Source of the DNA: Paenibacillus flagellatus
Lineage (GTDB): Bacteria; Bacillota; Bacilli; Paenibacillales; NBRC-103111
Assembly: GCF_003217775.1 (NCBI RefSeq)
Contig: NZ_QJVJ01000003.1
Location: forward strand, 434,001-498,000
Direction: 5' to 3'
DNA: 64,000 bases
The position numbers and the translations under genes are program-made. Every line of letters starts with the position of its first letter. Position 1 is the stretch's first letter. Under the pieces are notes generated by a model. That model ran no database searches. It was given only the letters and a program-made list of their open reading frames with translations, and was not told where the DNA came from. Positions 1 to 7,740 of this stretch are shown here, one piece after another.

Positions 1-102
1 CGTATGGCGGTAGCCGTCCAGCCGATACACGAGCGTGACGACGAACAGCTGGGCGGCATAGACGACGACGAGAGGAATATGGTCGCGGATAAACAGCTTC
101 AT
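1..102 (-). CDS. Sensor histidine kinase N-terminus, BceS-like (partial)
   Basis: The reverse strand reads MKLFIRDHIPLVVVYAAQLF and continues to the window edge, so only about 34 residues are visible. This short, hydrophobic, directly membrane-inserting N-terminus is typical of intramembrane-sensing (BceS-type) kinases, which sense peptide antibiotics through a partner ABC transporter. The ATG overlaps the stop of the upstream response regulator (ATGA), which indicates translational coupling. The kinase core lies outside the window, so the family call rests on the N-terminus and the regulator next door. Confidence 0.75.
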   Translation of the reverse strand, partial: MKLFIRDHIPLVVVYAAQLFVVTLVYRLDGYRHT

Positions 103-797
103 CGCGTCTCCTCCCAGCTCGGGACGAGCCGATACCCTTGCCCCCGAATCGTCTGGAGCGCGTCGTGAACGCCGAGCGATTGCAGCTTTTTGCGGACGCG
201 GGCGATATAGACGTTCAGCGTGTTGTCGTCCACGAACGTCTGATCGTCCCATATTTTTTCGAGCAGCCGGTCCCGGCTGACGATTCGCTCCGGCTTCTCC
301 AGCAGCTCCTCCACGATTTTCGTTTCGGTATGGCTGAGCTCGATTTTGCGCTCGCCGAGCGAGAGCATGAGCCGTTCCGGATCGAGCGTCAAGCCGGCGA
401 ACGAGCGCGTCCGCTCGCGGTGCCCGGCGTACGGTCCGTACGCCCGTCGCAGCTGGCTGTTGATTTTCGCGACGACGATCTCGTAATCGAACGGCTTCGT
501 GATGTAATCGTCGGCGCCGTTCTCGAGCGCCATGACCTGATCCATTTTCCCTTCGCGCGCCGATACGAACACGATCGGGCACGTGGAGACGGTGCGGATT
601 TGCCGGCACCAATAATAGCCGTCGTATTTCGGCAAATTGACGTCGAGCAGAACGAGATGCGGGGCGTACGCTTCGAATTCCGCCTTGACGCGGTCGAAGT
701 CGGCGACGGACCTCGTATCGTAGCCGAACTTGCGTAGGTGGCGCTCGAGCAAGCCGGCGAGCGATTTGTCGTCCTCGACCAGCATTAATTTGAACAT
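99..797 (-). CDS. OmpR-family response regulator, BceR-like
   Basis: 232 aa. The N-terminal receiver domain carries the acidic pair D9/D10, phospho-acceptor D52 (in LLDVNLP), S79 and K101 (ITKPFD). The C-terminal half (about 135-228) is a winged-helix OmpR/PhoB DNA-binding domain ending in the usual RGQGYRL motif. Sequence and length fit the BceR/YvcP group, which controls peptide-antibiotic ABC exporters. It is co-transcribed with the kinase that starts at 102. No BceAB-like transporter is seen upstream; any target transporter may lie beyond the window. A TATAAT-like -10 (complement of 870-875) lies about 75 bp upstream of the start. Confidence 0.9.
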   Translation of the reverse strand: MFKLMLVEDDKSLAGLLERHLRKFGYDTRSVADFDRVKAEFEAYAPHLVLLDVNLPKYDGYYWCRQIRTVSTCPIVFVSAREGKMDQVMALENGADDYITKPFDYEIVVAKINSQLRRAYGPYAGHRERTRSFAGLTLDPERLMLSLGERKIELSHTETKIVEELLEKPERIVSRDRLLEKIWDDQTFVDDNTLNVYIARVRKKLQSLGVHDALQTIRGQGYRLVPSWEETR

Positions 798-937
798 CGT
801 CGTTATTCTCCTTTTGGCGCGTATCCAAATAAAAGAAAGACCGGGTTGTCCTGAGTCGTCCCGATCTCTATTATAACGGTTCCTCCGGCGCTTGCGTTAC
901 GTCCGGCTCGGCATCGTCGACGCTTCGTATTCGCCCG

Positions 938-1819
938 TTAACCCGGCACGCCGTTCAGCAGCTTCTCGAGCAGCTCGTCGGCGGCCAGCGGCTGCTCGCC
1001 CGTCACCGCGACGCCGGCGGAGGCCAGGTAGGCCGTCGTCGCCGCCGCATCCCTCGTCACGAGCTGCGGATACGGGGCGTCGTCATACTCGACGGCTCCG
1101 GGAATGTCGGATACGGCTGGAATGGAATCGCCGGACAGCCATAGACGCTTCCACGACCGGAACAGCTCGTCCTTCTCGTACGGACCTTCCAGCCGGCCGT
1201 CCTTCAACAGCAGGATGCAATCCGCGAATTGACGTATATCCTCGACGGAATGGGTCGTCATCAGGACGGTACGCTCGATCGTTTCGGCTTCGGCGGCGAG
1301 CATTTGCTTCAGCCGGTTCCGGCTCGTGATATCGAGCCCGTTCGTCGGCTCGTCGAGCAGCAGGAGCGGCGCACGGGTGCCGAGGGCGAGCGTCAGCGCC
1401 GCCTTTTTCCGGTCCCCCTGCGACAGCTTCCCGTACTTCTTGTTCGTCGCGACGCGAAAGGCGCCGGCTCGGCCGAGGAAATCCCGCCGGTCCCATCCGT
1501 CGTACCATCCGCCGATCAGCTCGCCCATCTCCTCCAGCGTGAACGACTCGCATCCTTCCAGAGGCTCCGGCACGTAAGCCGCCTGCCGCTTGACGGGCGA
1601 TTCCCCTTCGTCGTAAGACAGGCCGAACAGCCGCACGCTTCCCGAGGTCGGCTTCATCAAGTTCATCACGCATTTCAGCAGCGTCGATTTGCCCGATCCG
1701 TTCGCCCCGACCAACACATACACGAGCCCCGGCTCCAATGCCAAATCGATCGGGCCAAGCGTGAAGTCCCCGGTTCGCTTCACGAACCGTTCCAGCCGGA
1801 GCGGCGCCTTCGATGTCAT
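938..1819 (-). CDS. ABC transporter ATP-binding protein, YtrB-like
   Basis: 293 aa. Walker A is GANGSGKST (38-46), the signature is LSQGD (about 132-136), Walker B is LLLLDE (152-157), and a TTH switch histidine follows. The start chosen (MTSKAP) overlaps the stop of the GntR regulator gene as ATGA; the longer open frame upstream only shadows that regulator. A GntR regulator coupled to one ATPase and a nearby integral membrane protein matches the Ytr/GntR-ABC modules of Bacillales, some of which are induced by cell-wall antibiotics. The membrane partner is probably the product of 2248..2979. Confidence 0.9.
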   Translation of the reverse strand: MTSKAPLRLERFVKRTGDFTLGPIDLALEPGLVYVLVGANGSGKSTLLKCVMNLMKPTSGSVRLFGLSYDEGESPVKRQAAYVPEPLEGCESFTLEEMGELIGGWYDGWDRRDFLGRAGAFRVATNKKYGKLSQGDRKKAALTLALGTRAPLLLLDEPTNGLDITSRNRLKQMLAAEAETIERTVLMTTHSVEDIRQFADCILLLKDGRLEGPYEKDELFRSWKRLWLSGDSIPAVSDIPGAVEYDDAPYPQLVTRDAAATTAYLASAGVAVTGEQPLAADELLEKLLNGVPG

Positions 1820-2220
1820 TCGGTATCGCCCCTTTCCTTGAGCACGTCGGCCATTACGTTTTCGAACGTCCGTCGCGTCCGCTCCGGATCGAGCTGCAGC
1901 CGGAAGCTCATCTCCACCGCGCTGCGAAACGCCTGGTAGAGCGTCGCATCCGCGACCTGCTTCCTCTCCTCCGGCTCCACGTCCGCCACGAACGTGCCTT
2001 TCCCCTGCACCGTTCGAATATATTTGCGATGCTCCAAATTTTGATAGGCGCGGCTTACCGTAATGACGCTGCACGCCAAGTCGCCGGCGAGAGCCCGAAT
2101 CGAAGGAAGCGGCGTGCCGCGCTTCAACTGCCCGCTCACGATGAGCGAGACGAGCTGCTGCTCGATCTGGTGGTAAATCGGTTCCCGGCTTTGATCGTTA
2201 AGGTGAATCGGCAGCCGAAT
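1816..2220 (-). CDS. GntR-family regulator, YtrA-like, with an apparent ATT start
   Basis: 134 aa. A short GntR protein: an N-terminal winged helix (about 10-75, with PIYHQIEQQL, LPSIRALA and SVITVSRAYQNLE) plus a short helical tail, as in YtrA. The reading frame has no ATG, GTG or TTG between its upstream stop (2242-2244) and a GTG at 2139 that would remove the first helix. A perfect AGGAGG (complement of 2229-2234) lies 8 nt before an ATT at 2220, giving the family-typical N-terminus MRLPIHLND. ATT is therefore the best start. The stop overlaps the ATPase start, so the two are coupled. Confidence 0.85.
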   Translation of the reverse strand: MRLPIHLNDQSREPIYHQIEQQLVSLIVSGQLKRGTPLPSIRALAGDLACSVITVSRAYQNLEHRKYIRTVQGKGTFVADVEPEERKQVADATLYQAFRSAVEMSFRLQLDPERTRRTFENVMADVLKERGDTE

Positions 2221-2247
2221 CGCGTCCGCCTCCTTTCGTCGTTACGG

Positions 2248-2979
2248 TTATTCGTTGCGGGCCAGCCTGCGGCCGAGCGCAAGGCGGAACAGAAGCAGGC
2301 CCGCGATCCCCGCCGCGACCGCCAGCGCCGCAGGGACGAAGGCGTCCGCCCGTACCGCACGCAGCAGCCAGACGAACAGCGGCTCGCCCAGCAGCAGGCG
2401 AAAAGCGGCCGCAGCCCCCGCCGACAGCACGAGGATGCCGAACGTGCCGGCGAGTACGATTTTGGCGTTCGTTCCGGACTCCAAATACGGGTTAATGCCG
2501 CACAAAGCGGCCGAATAGCCAAACCAGACGAGCGCGTACGAGACGAGCGTCCAAACGTTCCCATATTCGGTCATCGCCGACCAGCCGGACACGGCCAGCG
2601 CGGCGACGAAGCCGAGCTGGGAGGCGGCGAGGCAGACGAGAGCGTAAACAATCCGGCTCCAAGCGACGACCCCGAGCGGAATCGCCCACATCCGGTAAAA
2701 CCGCAGCCGTTTCAGAAACGGCTCGTCCATGAACGAGCTCCACGACAAATATTCCTTCGTGAACGGAATCGTGCCGAGCAGAGGCAGTACGGCGACGAGC
2801 ATCCAGTCCATCGCGTAAAAGGACGAGAAAAAGATCGGCTTGGTGCCGGCTCCCGATAAATAGGCCGTAATCTCGCTTCCAAGCATATAGCCGTTGACGG
2901 CCGCCATGAGCGACGTCAAGACAAGCGGGACGAGCCGGCCCTTCAACTCGAACCAGGCGATTCGGCAAGCGCTGCGCAT
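2248..2979 (-). CDS. Multi-span membrane protein, probable ABC permease partner
   Basis: 243 aa with about six hydrophobic segments (near residues 12-30, 45-70, 95-120, 130-150, 160-185 and 195-225 by eye). The start MRSACRIAWFELKG is typical of ABC-2-type permeases fused to no ATPase. It lies between the small export protein gene (5 bp upstream) and the GntR regulator (27 bp downstream), and the ATPase follows. This arrangement suggests it forms the membrane part of the Ytr-like transporter. The family is not recognised with certainty; the permease role is inferred from topology and operon context. Confidence 0.7.
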   Translation of the reverse strand: MRSACRIAWFELKGRLVPLVLTSLMAAVNGYMLGSEITAYLSGAGTKPIFFSSFYAMDWMLVAVLPLLGTIPFTKEYLSWSSFMDEPFLKRLRFYRMWAIPLGVVAWSRIVYALVCLAASQLGFVAALAVSGWSAMTEYGNVWTLVSYALVWFGYSAALCGINPYLESGTNAKIVLAGTFGILVLSAGAAAAFRLLLGEPLFVWLLRAVRADAFVPAALAVAAGIAGLLLFRLALGRRLARNE

Positions 2980-2984
2980 GGCGG

Positions 2985-3479
2985 TCACGCTCCCGGGAAC
3001 ACGTCGGTGCGGATCAAGCCGAACGTGCCCAAGCCGTAATGGGCCGCGACGGCGAACAGGACGGTCCAGAACGCGAGCGCCCCCGTCATCCAAGCCAGCA
3101 CAAGCTTGCGCGGCGCCTTGAAGCCCATGGCGAAGGCGGCGGCAATTTCCGTGCCGATGAACAACGGCCCGAGAATCGCCAAGCCGGGCAGCCCGTACTT
3201 GATCCAGATCCGGTAAGCGCGCTTGCCCTTCTTGCTCTCCTCCTTCGCACGATAATCCGGGCCGCGGCGTTTGTCAAGCGAGCGGTGCCACCGGTCGAAC
3301 AGGAATACGACGAGCAGGACGGTCAGCCAATTGCCCGCGAAGGCGAGCACGCCCGACCAAAACGGATTCAGGCCGAACGCGACGGCCAGCGCAACGATGG
3401 CCGCGGACTCGAGCCACGGCAGCGCGGATAGGACGAATACCGCCAAGTAACCGAATTCGCGCAAATAGTCCGAAATCAT
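2985..3479 (-). CDS. Small multidrug export family protein (Sm_multidrug_ex)
   Basis: 164 aa. It resembles the small multi-drug export (COG2426/PF06695) family: a hydrophobic protein with segments at about 10-40, 48-66, 95-125 and 130-155, and a conserved ALPWLESAAIVALA stretch near the N-terminus followed by a basic cytoplasmic loop (KEESKKGKR). The start at 3479 (MISDYL) is preferred because GGGGAG lies 11 nt upstream; the GTG at 3491 overlaps that site. It is the first gene of a minus-strand run leading to the ABC module. Export activity is a family annotation, not visible in the sequence. Confidence 0.75.
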   Translation of the reverse strand: MISDYLREFGYLAVFVLSALPWLESAAIVALAVAFGLNPFWSGVLAFAGNWLTVLLVVFLFDRWHRSLDKRRGPDYRAKEESKKGKRAYRIWIKYGLPGLAILGPLFIGTEIAAAFAMGFKAPRKLVLAWMTGALAFWTVLFAVAAHYGLGTFGLIRTDVFPGA

Positions 3480-3650
3480 GATCGATTCCACTCCCCAACT
3501 GTATAAGTGTTTATGTCTTTATATACAGTAAAACAGGAATCAGCCGTTGTCAATCGCTTCACATGCGTTCTTTCGCTCACGAAATCAAAAATAGTTGAAG
3601 CGCGCCGCACGGGTCGCTCGTCTATAGAGGTGTGAACGGAGGTGCTCGAT

Positions 3651-4250
3651 ATGAAATCGAACGACGATCGCGACGGCGGCGGGAACGCTGCCGAAGCCGG
3701 CGCCGCCGGCCCTTTCGGGCTGGACGGACCGGACGATCTGGCGCGGCTGATGGACGAATTCGGAGACCGGGTCATGCGGATCGCGTTCCTTTATTTGAAA
3801 GACGTTCAAAAAGCCGAGGACGCGTTCCAGGAAGTGTTTCTCCGCGTATACCGGAGCCGGGACCGCTACCGCGGGGTTCGCAGCGTGGCGACCTGGATCG
3901 CCGCCATTACGGTCAACGTCTGCAAAGATATGCGCAAGAGCGCCTGGTGGAGGCGGATGCTGCTCACGCCGTTCGACTGGACGAAGCCCGGCGCGACCGC
4001 GGCGGAATCGGTCGTCGACCGGATCGTCGCGGAGGAGACGAGCCGCGAGCTGCTGCATCACGTCATGAAGCTGCGCGACCCGTATAAGGACGTCGTCCTG
4101 CTGTATTACTACGAGGATTTGTCCACCGCCGAAATCGGCGACATCCTGAACGTCCCGGAAGGAACGGTGCGCAACCGGCTCCACCGGGCGAGAGCGCTGC
4201 TCAAACCGAAACTGCGCGATTGGAGGGAATTCCATGGACCCGCTCGATAA
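3651..4250 (+). CDS. ECF-type RNA polymerase sigma factor
   Basis: 199 aa. Region 2 (about 30-95) contains the LKDVQKAEDAFQEVFLRVY core-binding helix, and region 4 (about 130-190) contains DLSTAEIGDILNVPEGTVRNRL, a sigma-70 region 4 helix-turn-helix. The acidic/glycine-rich first 25 residues are extra. ATG 3651 is chosen over GTG 3642 because GGAGG (3638-3642) is 8 nt before it. It overlaps the next gene by 17 nt, and that gene encodes a membrane-anchored protein, which is the usual arrangement for a sigma factor and its anti-sigma. Confidence 0.92.
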   Translation: MKSNDDRDGGGNAAEAGAAGPFGLDGPDDLARLMDEFGDRVMRIAFLYLKDVQKAEDAFQEVFLRVYRSRDRYRGVRSVATWIAAITVNVCKDMRKSAWWRRMLLTPFDWTKPGATAAESVVDRIVAEETSRELLHHVMKLRDPYKDVVLLYYYEDLSTAEIGDILNVPEGTVRNRLHRARALLKPKLRDWREFHGPAR

Positions 4251-4908
4251 GCTCCGCCACGCGATCGACGACGGACTGCGCCCGGTCCGGGCGGACCGCG
4301 CCGCGAAGGAAGCGGTGCTCCGGCGTGCCCGCGAAGAGGCGGCCGGACGGAAGACTCGGCGAGCCGGACGGCTCGCGGTCCGATACGGCCTCGGCGCGGC
4401 ATTCGCCGTTGCGGCGATCGTCGTCACGGCCGCATTGGCGACGGACGGCTTGTCCGGCCTCGCCGATCGGCTCCGCCCCCCTTCCGCGGCACTCCCCCCT
4501 TCCCCGACCGACCGGGACGGGACGGGGCCGCAGCCGTCAACGGGGGGCGCCCGCACCGCCGTCTTAACCCCCGGCTACGTCCCGGACCGCTTCACGTTGC
4601 AAAAGGTCGTCTCGTCCGCCGGCGAGTCCGATCCGTCGCCGACGATTACGGTCCGTTACGCTTCCGGCGACGGCTACTTCGACTTGTCGCAAAGCCGGGT
4701 GGAGCTGCCGGTGTCGAACGTGCCGGCGAGCCGGATCGATATCGTCGGGAAGCCCGCCGAGCTGCGCATCAAAAAATCCGGCGAATTCGAAATGACTTGG
4801 CGGGACGGCCCGTACCGGTTCAAGCTGACCGGCAACATTCCGCAGGACGAGGCGATGAAGATCGCCGGATCGATCGAAATCGAAAAGATGGGAGACGACG
4901 CCTCATGA
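4234..4908 (+). CDS. Putative anti-sigma factor (single-pass membrane protein)
   Basis: 224 aa. The cytoplasmic N-terminus (1-48) is charged, with an ADRAAKEAVLRRAREEA helix; one transmembrane helix follows (about 49-69), then a Pro/Ser-rich linker (80-110) and an extracytoplasmic domain (about 115-220) with PGYVPDRFTLQKV, resembling DUF4367-type domains. The 17-nt overlap with the upstream sigma gene and ATGA overlap with the downstream lipoprotein gene imply stoichiometric coupling. An anti-sigma role is inferred from topology and operon position; no ZAS zinc motif is visible. Confidence 0.7.
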   Translation: MDPLDKLRHAIDDGLRPVRADRAAKEAVLRRAREEAAGRKTRRAGRLAVRYGLGAAFAVAAIVVTAALATDGLSGLADRLRPPSAALPPSPTDRDGTGPQPSTGGARTAVLTPGYVPDRFTLQKVVSSAGESDPSPTITVRYASGDGYFDLSQSRVELPVSNVPASRIDIVGKPAELRIKKSGEFEMTWRDGPYRFKLTGNIPQDEAMKIAGSIEIEKMGDDAS

Positions 4909-6386
4909 AACGAATCGCCGCCCTGTTCACGCTGCTCGCCCTCGCCGTCGCGGCGGTATTCGGCTGCGACTCGTCCGCGGTTCCGTCCGCCGGCGGGTCG
5001 GGCGGACGGCCGGCCGCCGACGGAAATCGCGACGGCGCTTCCCGGGACGCCGACTGGAAGCCGTACGACGAATCCGGCCCGGCCGAGCTGTCCGTCCTGT
5101 ACGTGAACGAAAAAGCGTTTTACAACGATTACGGCAACTTGTTCCTGACCCGATTTCCGGACGTGACGTTCCGCGTCATCCCGCTGTCGGAAACGCGCGG
5201 CGAAGGCGATACGATCCAAGATTACGTCCGGGCGGTCGAGAAGCTGAAGCCGGATATCGTCGTCATGAACGAATCCCAGTACGAAGCGATGGCCCGGAAC
5301 GGCGGGCTGTACGACCTGGACGTCCCGGTTCGCCGGTCCGGCTTCGATCTCGATGGCTTCGTTCCGGGATTGATCGAACGGCTTACCGCCAAAGGCGGCG
5401 GACGGCTGTACGGGCTCGCCAATACGTTCGACGCGAAAGTGCTGTACTACAACAAAACGTTGTTCGACGCCTACCGGATTCCTTACCCGGAGGACGGCAT
5501 GAGCTGGACCGATCTGCTTCGTCTCGCCGAGCGGTTTCCCGCCGCCGACGCGGACGGCCGAACGCTTTACGGCTTGTTCCAGCCGACCTTTACGAGCGAT
5601 CCGTTCGAGCTCGTCTACCGGATCGGGCTCGCCGAAGGGCTGGCGTTGTTCGGTCCGGAGTCGGCGTCGTTCACGCTCGATTCGACGGCCTGGCGGGACG
5701 TCTTCGTCCGGGTCGCCCGCGCTTACGCATCCGGCAAGCTCTATTATCCCGAAGACCCGATCAAGCGCCATGCGGACGGCACGTCCACGATCAGCCTCGG
5801 CAAAAACAACGTCTTCCTCGACGGCCGGGCGGCGATGGCGATCGACAATTTGCTGACGATGCAAATGCACGATCTTATGGAAAGGATGAAAACGAACGGC
5901 CCCGGCCCGATCCAATGGGACACCGTCACGCTGCCGGTCGACCCGTCGCGGCCGCAGACGACGACCGACTTTGCGACGGACGCCATATTCGGCATCCATG
6001 CGCGGTCGGCGAACGCCCCGCTGGCTTGGGAGCTGATCCGTTACATTCACAGCGACGAATATATGAAGCTCATCTCGCGATCGACGACGAAGCTTCTCGC
6101 CCGAACCGGGTACGCCGCCGATTACAAAGGACGGGACTTGTCCGACTTTTACGCCTTGAAGCCGGACGCCTCCTACGCGGTGCCGCTCGTGCCCAAAGGG
6201 TTTACGAAATCGTTCCGGGAGCTGGCGAAGTCGGAGCTGGCTGCCGTCGCAAACGGCTCGCGTTCCGCCGAGGAATCGTTCGCAACACTCGTCCGGCTCG
6301 GAACGGAATCGTTCGAACGATCGATGCGGGAGAGCGGCGGCGTCAAGGAGGAGTTCGGGGCGGAAGAGCTTGCCGCCGCACCGTAG
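4905..6386 (+). CDS. Extracellular solute-binding lipoprotein in a sigma/anti-sigma operon
   Basis: 493 aa. A lipoprotein signal peptide ends at C21 (AVFGC). The rest matches the family 1 extracellular solute-binding fold (sugar ABC receptors): VIPLSETRG, a hinge near YYNKTLFDAYRIPYPEDGMSW (about 175-195), and a C-terminal GTESFERSMRESGG. No permease genes accompany it. Instead it is translationally coupled to the anti-sigma gene, so it may act as an envelope sensor ligand-binding subunit rather than in import; that is inference. The terminator at 6452-6486 closes the operon. Confidence 0.85.
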   Translation: MKRIAALFTLLALAVAAVFGCDSSAVPSAGGSGGRPAADGNRDGASRDADWKPYDESGPAELSVLYVNEKAFYNDYGNLFLTRFPDVTFRVIPLSETRGEGDTIQDYVRAVEKLKPDIVVMNESQYEAMARNGGLYDLDVPVRRSGFDLDGFVPGLIERLTAKGGGRLYGLANTFDAKVLYYNKTLFDAYRIPYPEDGMSWTDLLRLAERFPAADADGRTLYGLFQPTFTSDPFELVYRIGLAEGLALFGPESASFTLDSTAWRDVFVRVARAYASGKLYYPEDPIKRHADGTSTISLGKNNVFLDGRAAMAIDNLLTMQMHDLMERMKTNGPGPIQWDTVTLPVDPSRPQTTTDFATDAIFGIHARSANAPLAWELIRYIHSDEYMKLISRSTTKLLARTGYAADYKGRDLSDFYALKPDASYAVPLVPKGFTKSFRELAKSELAAVANGSRSAEESFATLVRLGTESFERSMRESGGVKEEFGAEELAAAP

Positions 6387-6451
6387 CCGTCGGGTCGCCG
6401 CCCCCGGTCGGCGGGCTCGGTCGAAGCCGCGCGTCCGAGCGGCGCTGCCAT

Positions 6452-6486
6452 CCCCGCGCGTCCGATGACGCGGCGGGGCTTTTTTT
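6452..6486 (+). terminator. Intrinsic terminator after the sigma/anti-sigma/lipoprotein operon
   Basis: CCCCGCGCGTC (6452-6462) pairs with GACGC-G-GCGGGG (6467-6478) around a 4-nt loop, followed by seven T residues (6480-6486). Confidence 0.85.
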
Positions 6487-6508
6487 CTCACAACCGGCGC
6501 TTGGAGGC

Positions 6509-6537
6509 TTGCAACGGGGAAAGGAGTGAATTATAAT
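6509..6537 (+). promoter_or_regulatory. Sigma-A promoter of the CzcD gene
   Basis: TTGCAA (6509-6514), a 17-bp spacer, and a perfect TATAAT (6532-6537). The predicted start site, near 6543, falls in the ArsR-type dyad described next. Confidence 0.8.
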
Positions 6538-6540
6538 CAA

Positions 6541-6562
6541 TATATGAATAAATGCTCATACG
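6541..6562 (+). promoter_or_regulatory. Candidate ArsR/CzrA-type operator
   Basis: TATATGAATA-AA-TGCTCATACG is an imperfect 10-2-10 dyad (6 of 10 pairs match) resembling the ATATGAA..TTCATAT operators of SmtB/CzrA zinc repressors. It overlaps the predicted transcription start of a zinc-exporter gene, which is the expected repressor position. No ArsR gene is in the window, so regulation in trans is inferred. Confidence 0.5.
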
Positions 6563-6580
6563 TTGGATGGAGGATTCCGG

Positions 6581-7639
6581 ATGGGACACGACAAAGACGA
6601 ATCGAAAACGAAACGGCAAGGACACGATCACGCGCATGGCCGCTACTGCGATCATGGACACGATCACGGGCATGAACACGACGAAGGGCACGGTCACGCG
6701 CACGGGCATAACCATCACGGACACAGCCACGGCCACGGCCATCACCATGGACACGGCCATCATCACCATGGCCCGAACAACAAGAAGGGGCTGACGATCG
6801 CTCTTCTGATTACGGCAGGCATCATGATTCTCGAATTTTTCGGCGGGCTGATCACGAACAGTCTCGCGCTGCTGTCCGATTCGGGCCACATGCTCAACGA
6901 CGCCGCGTCGCTCGCCTTGAGCCTCGTCGCGATGTACTTCGCCGCCCGTCCCGCCGCGCCGAACAAGACGTACGGGTTTTACCGGTTCGAAATATTGGCC
7001 GCGCTCTTCAACGGGGCGACGCTGTTCGTCATCGCCGGCTTTATCGTGTGGGAGGCGTCGCAGCGGCTGTTCGATCCGCCCGAGGTGGCGAGCGGCTCGA
7101 TGATGGTCGTCGCGTGCATCGGTTTGTTGGCCAATCTCGCCAGCGCCTGGACGCTGATGCGCAAGAGCGACGTCAAAGACAATATCAACGTGCGAAGCGC
7201 CTATCTTCACGTCCTCGGCGACGCGCTCGGCTCCGTAGGCGCGATCGCCGCCGGCGCGCTTATGCTTCTGTTCGGCTGGTATTGGGCCGATCCCGTCATC
7301 AGCGTCGTCGTCGCCCTGCTCATTTTGAAAGGCGCCTGGGGCGTTGTCAATCACGCCGTACACATCTTGATGGAAGGCACGCCGGTCACGATCGACTGCG
7401 AGGACGTAAAGCGGTCGCTGCTCGAAATCGACGGCGTTCGCAACGTGCACGACCTGCACGTCTGGACGATCACGTCCGGCCTCGATTCGCTCAGCTGCCA
7501 CCTGCTCGTGGACGACGACGCGGACAGCCAAAACGTCCTGCAGCAGGCGGTCCATCTGATCGAGCGAAAATATAATATCATGCATACGACCATCCAAGTG
7601 GAAACGTCACAGCTGCAGCACGGCGACATGAAGGTGTAG
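6581..7639 (+). CDS. czcD: Cation diffusion facilitator (CzcD-like zinc exporter)
   Basis: 352 aa. The first ~70 residues are an exceptionally His-rich metal-binding tail (runs of HGH and HDHG). The CDF core follows with six membrane helices: the HxxxD pair on TM2 (SDSGHMLND) and its partner on TM5 (HVLGDALGS) form the transport site. A C-terminal cytoplasmic domain (about 270-345) contains the conserved VHDLHVWTI motif. ATG 6581 is preceded by GGAGGA (6569-6574); the TTG at 6563 precedes that site and is rejected. The predicted role is Zn/Co/Cd efflux by proton antiport. Promoter, operator and terminator are all visible. Confidence 0.93.
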   Translation: MGHDKDESKTKRQGHDHAHGRYCDHGHDHGHEHDEGHGHAHGHNHHGHSHGHGHHHGHGHHHHGPNNKKGLTIALLITAGIMILEFFGGLITNSLALLSDSGHMLNDAASLALSLVAMYFAARPAAPNKTYGFYRFEILAALFNGATLFVIAGFIVWEASQRLFDPPEVASGSMMVVACIGLLANLASAWTLMRKSDVKDNINVRSAYLHVLGDALGSVGAIAAGALMLLFGWYWADPVISVVVALLILKGAWGVVNHAVHILMEGTPVTIDCEDVKRSLLEIDGVRNVHDLHVWTITSGLDSLSCHLLVDDDADSQNVLQQAVHLIERKYNIMHTTIQVETSQLQHGDMKV

Positions 7640-7675
7640 CCCGATCCGTATATGCCCGGACGATTCGCCGGGGAA

Positions 7676-7709
7676 CGAAAAAAGCCGCGTCCATGCGCGG
7701 CTTTTTCGT
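7676..7709. terminator. Bidirectional intrinsic terminator between czcD and the SDR gene
   Basis: CGAAAAAAGCCGCG and CGCGGCTTTTTCG form a symmetric stem with T-runs on both strands, between converging genes. Confidence 0.85.
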
Positions 7710-7740
7710 TTCCGGGAATCGGCTTTTTGCGCTGCGAGCC

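Noticed and set aside
938-2074. 85-residue N-terminal extension of the ABC ATPase
   Set aside because: It reads through the GntR gene in another frame; the ATGA-overlapping ATG at 1819 gives the normal start.
4674-6491. 605-aa minus-strand open frame opposite the lipoprotein gene
   Set aside because: Shadow of the plus-strand genes in GC-rich DNA; Arg-rich, no ribosome site and no domains.
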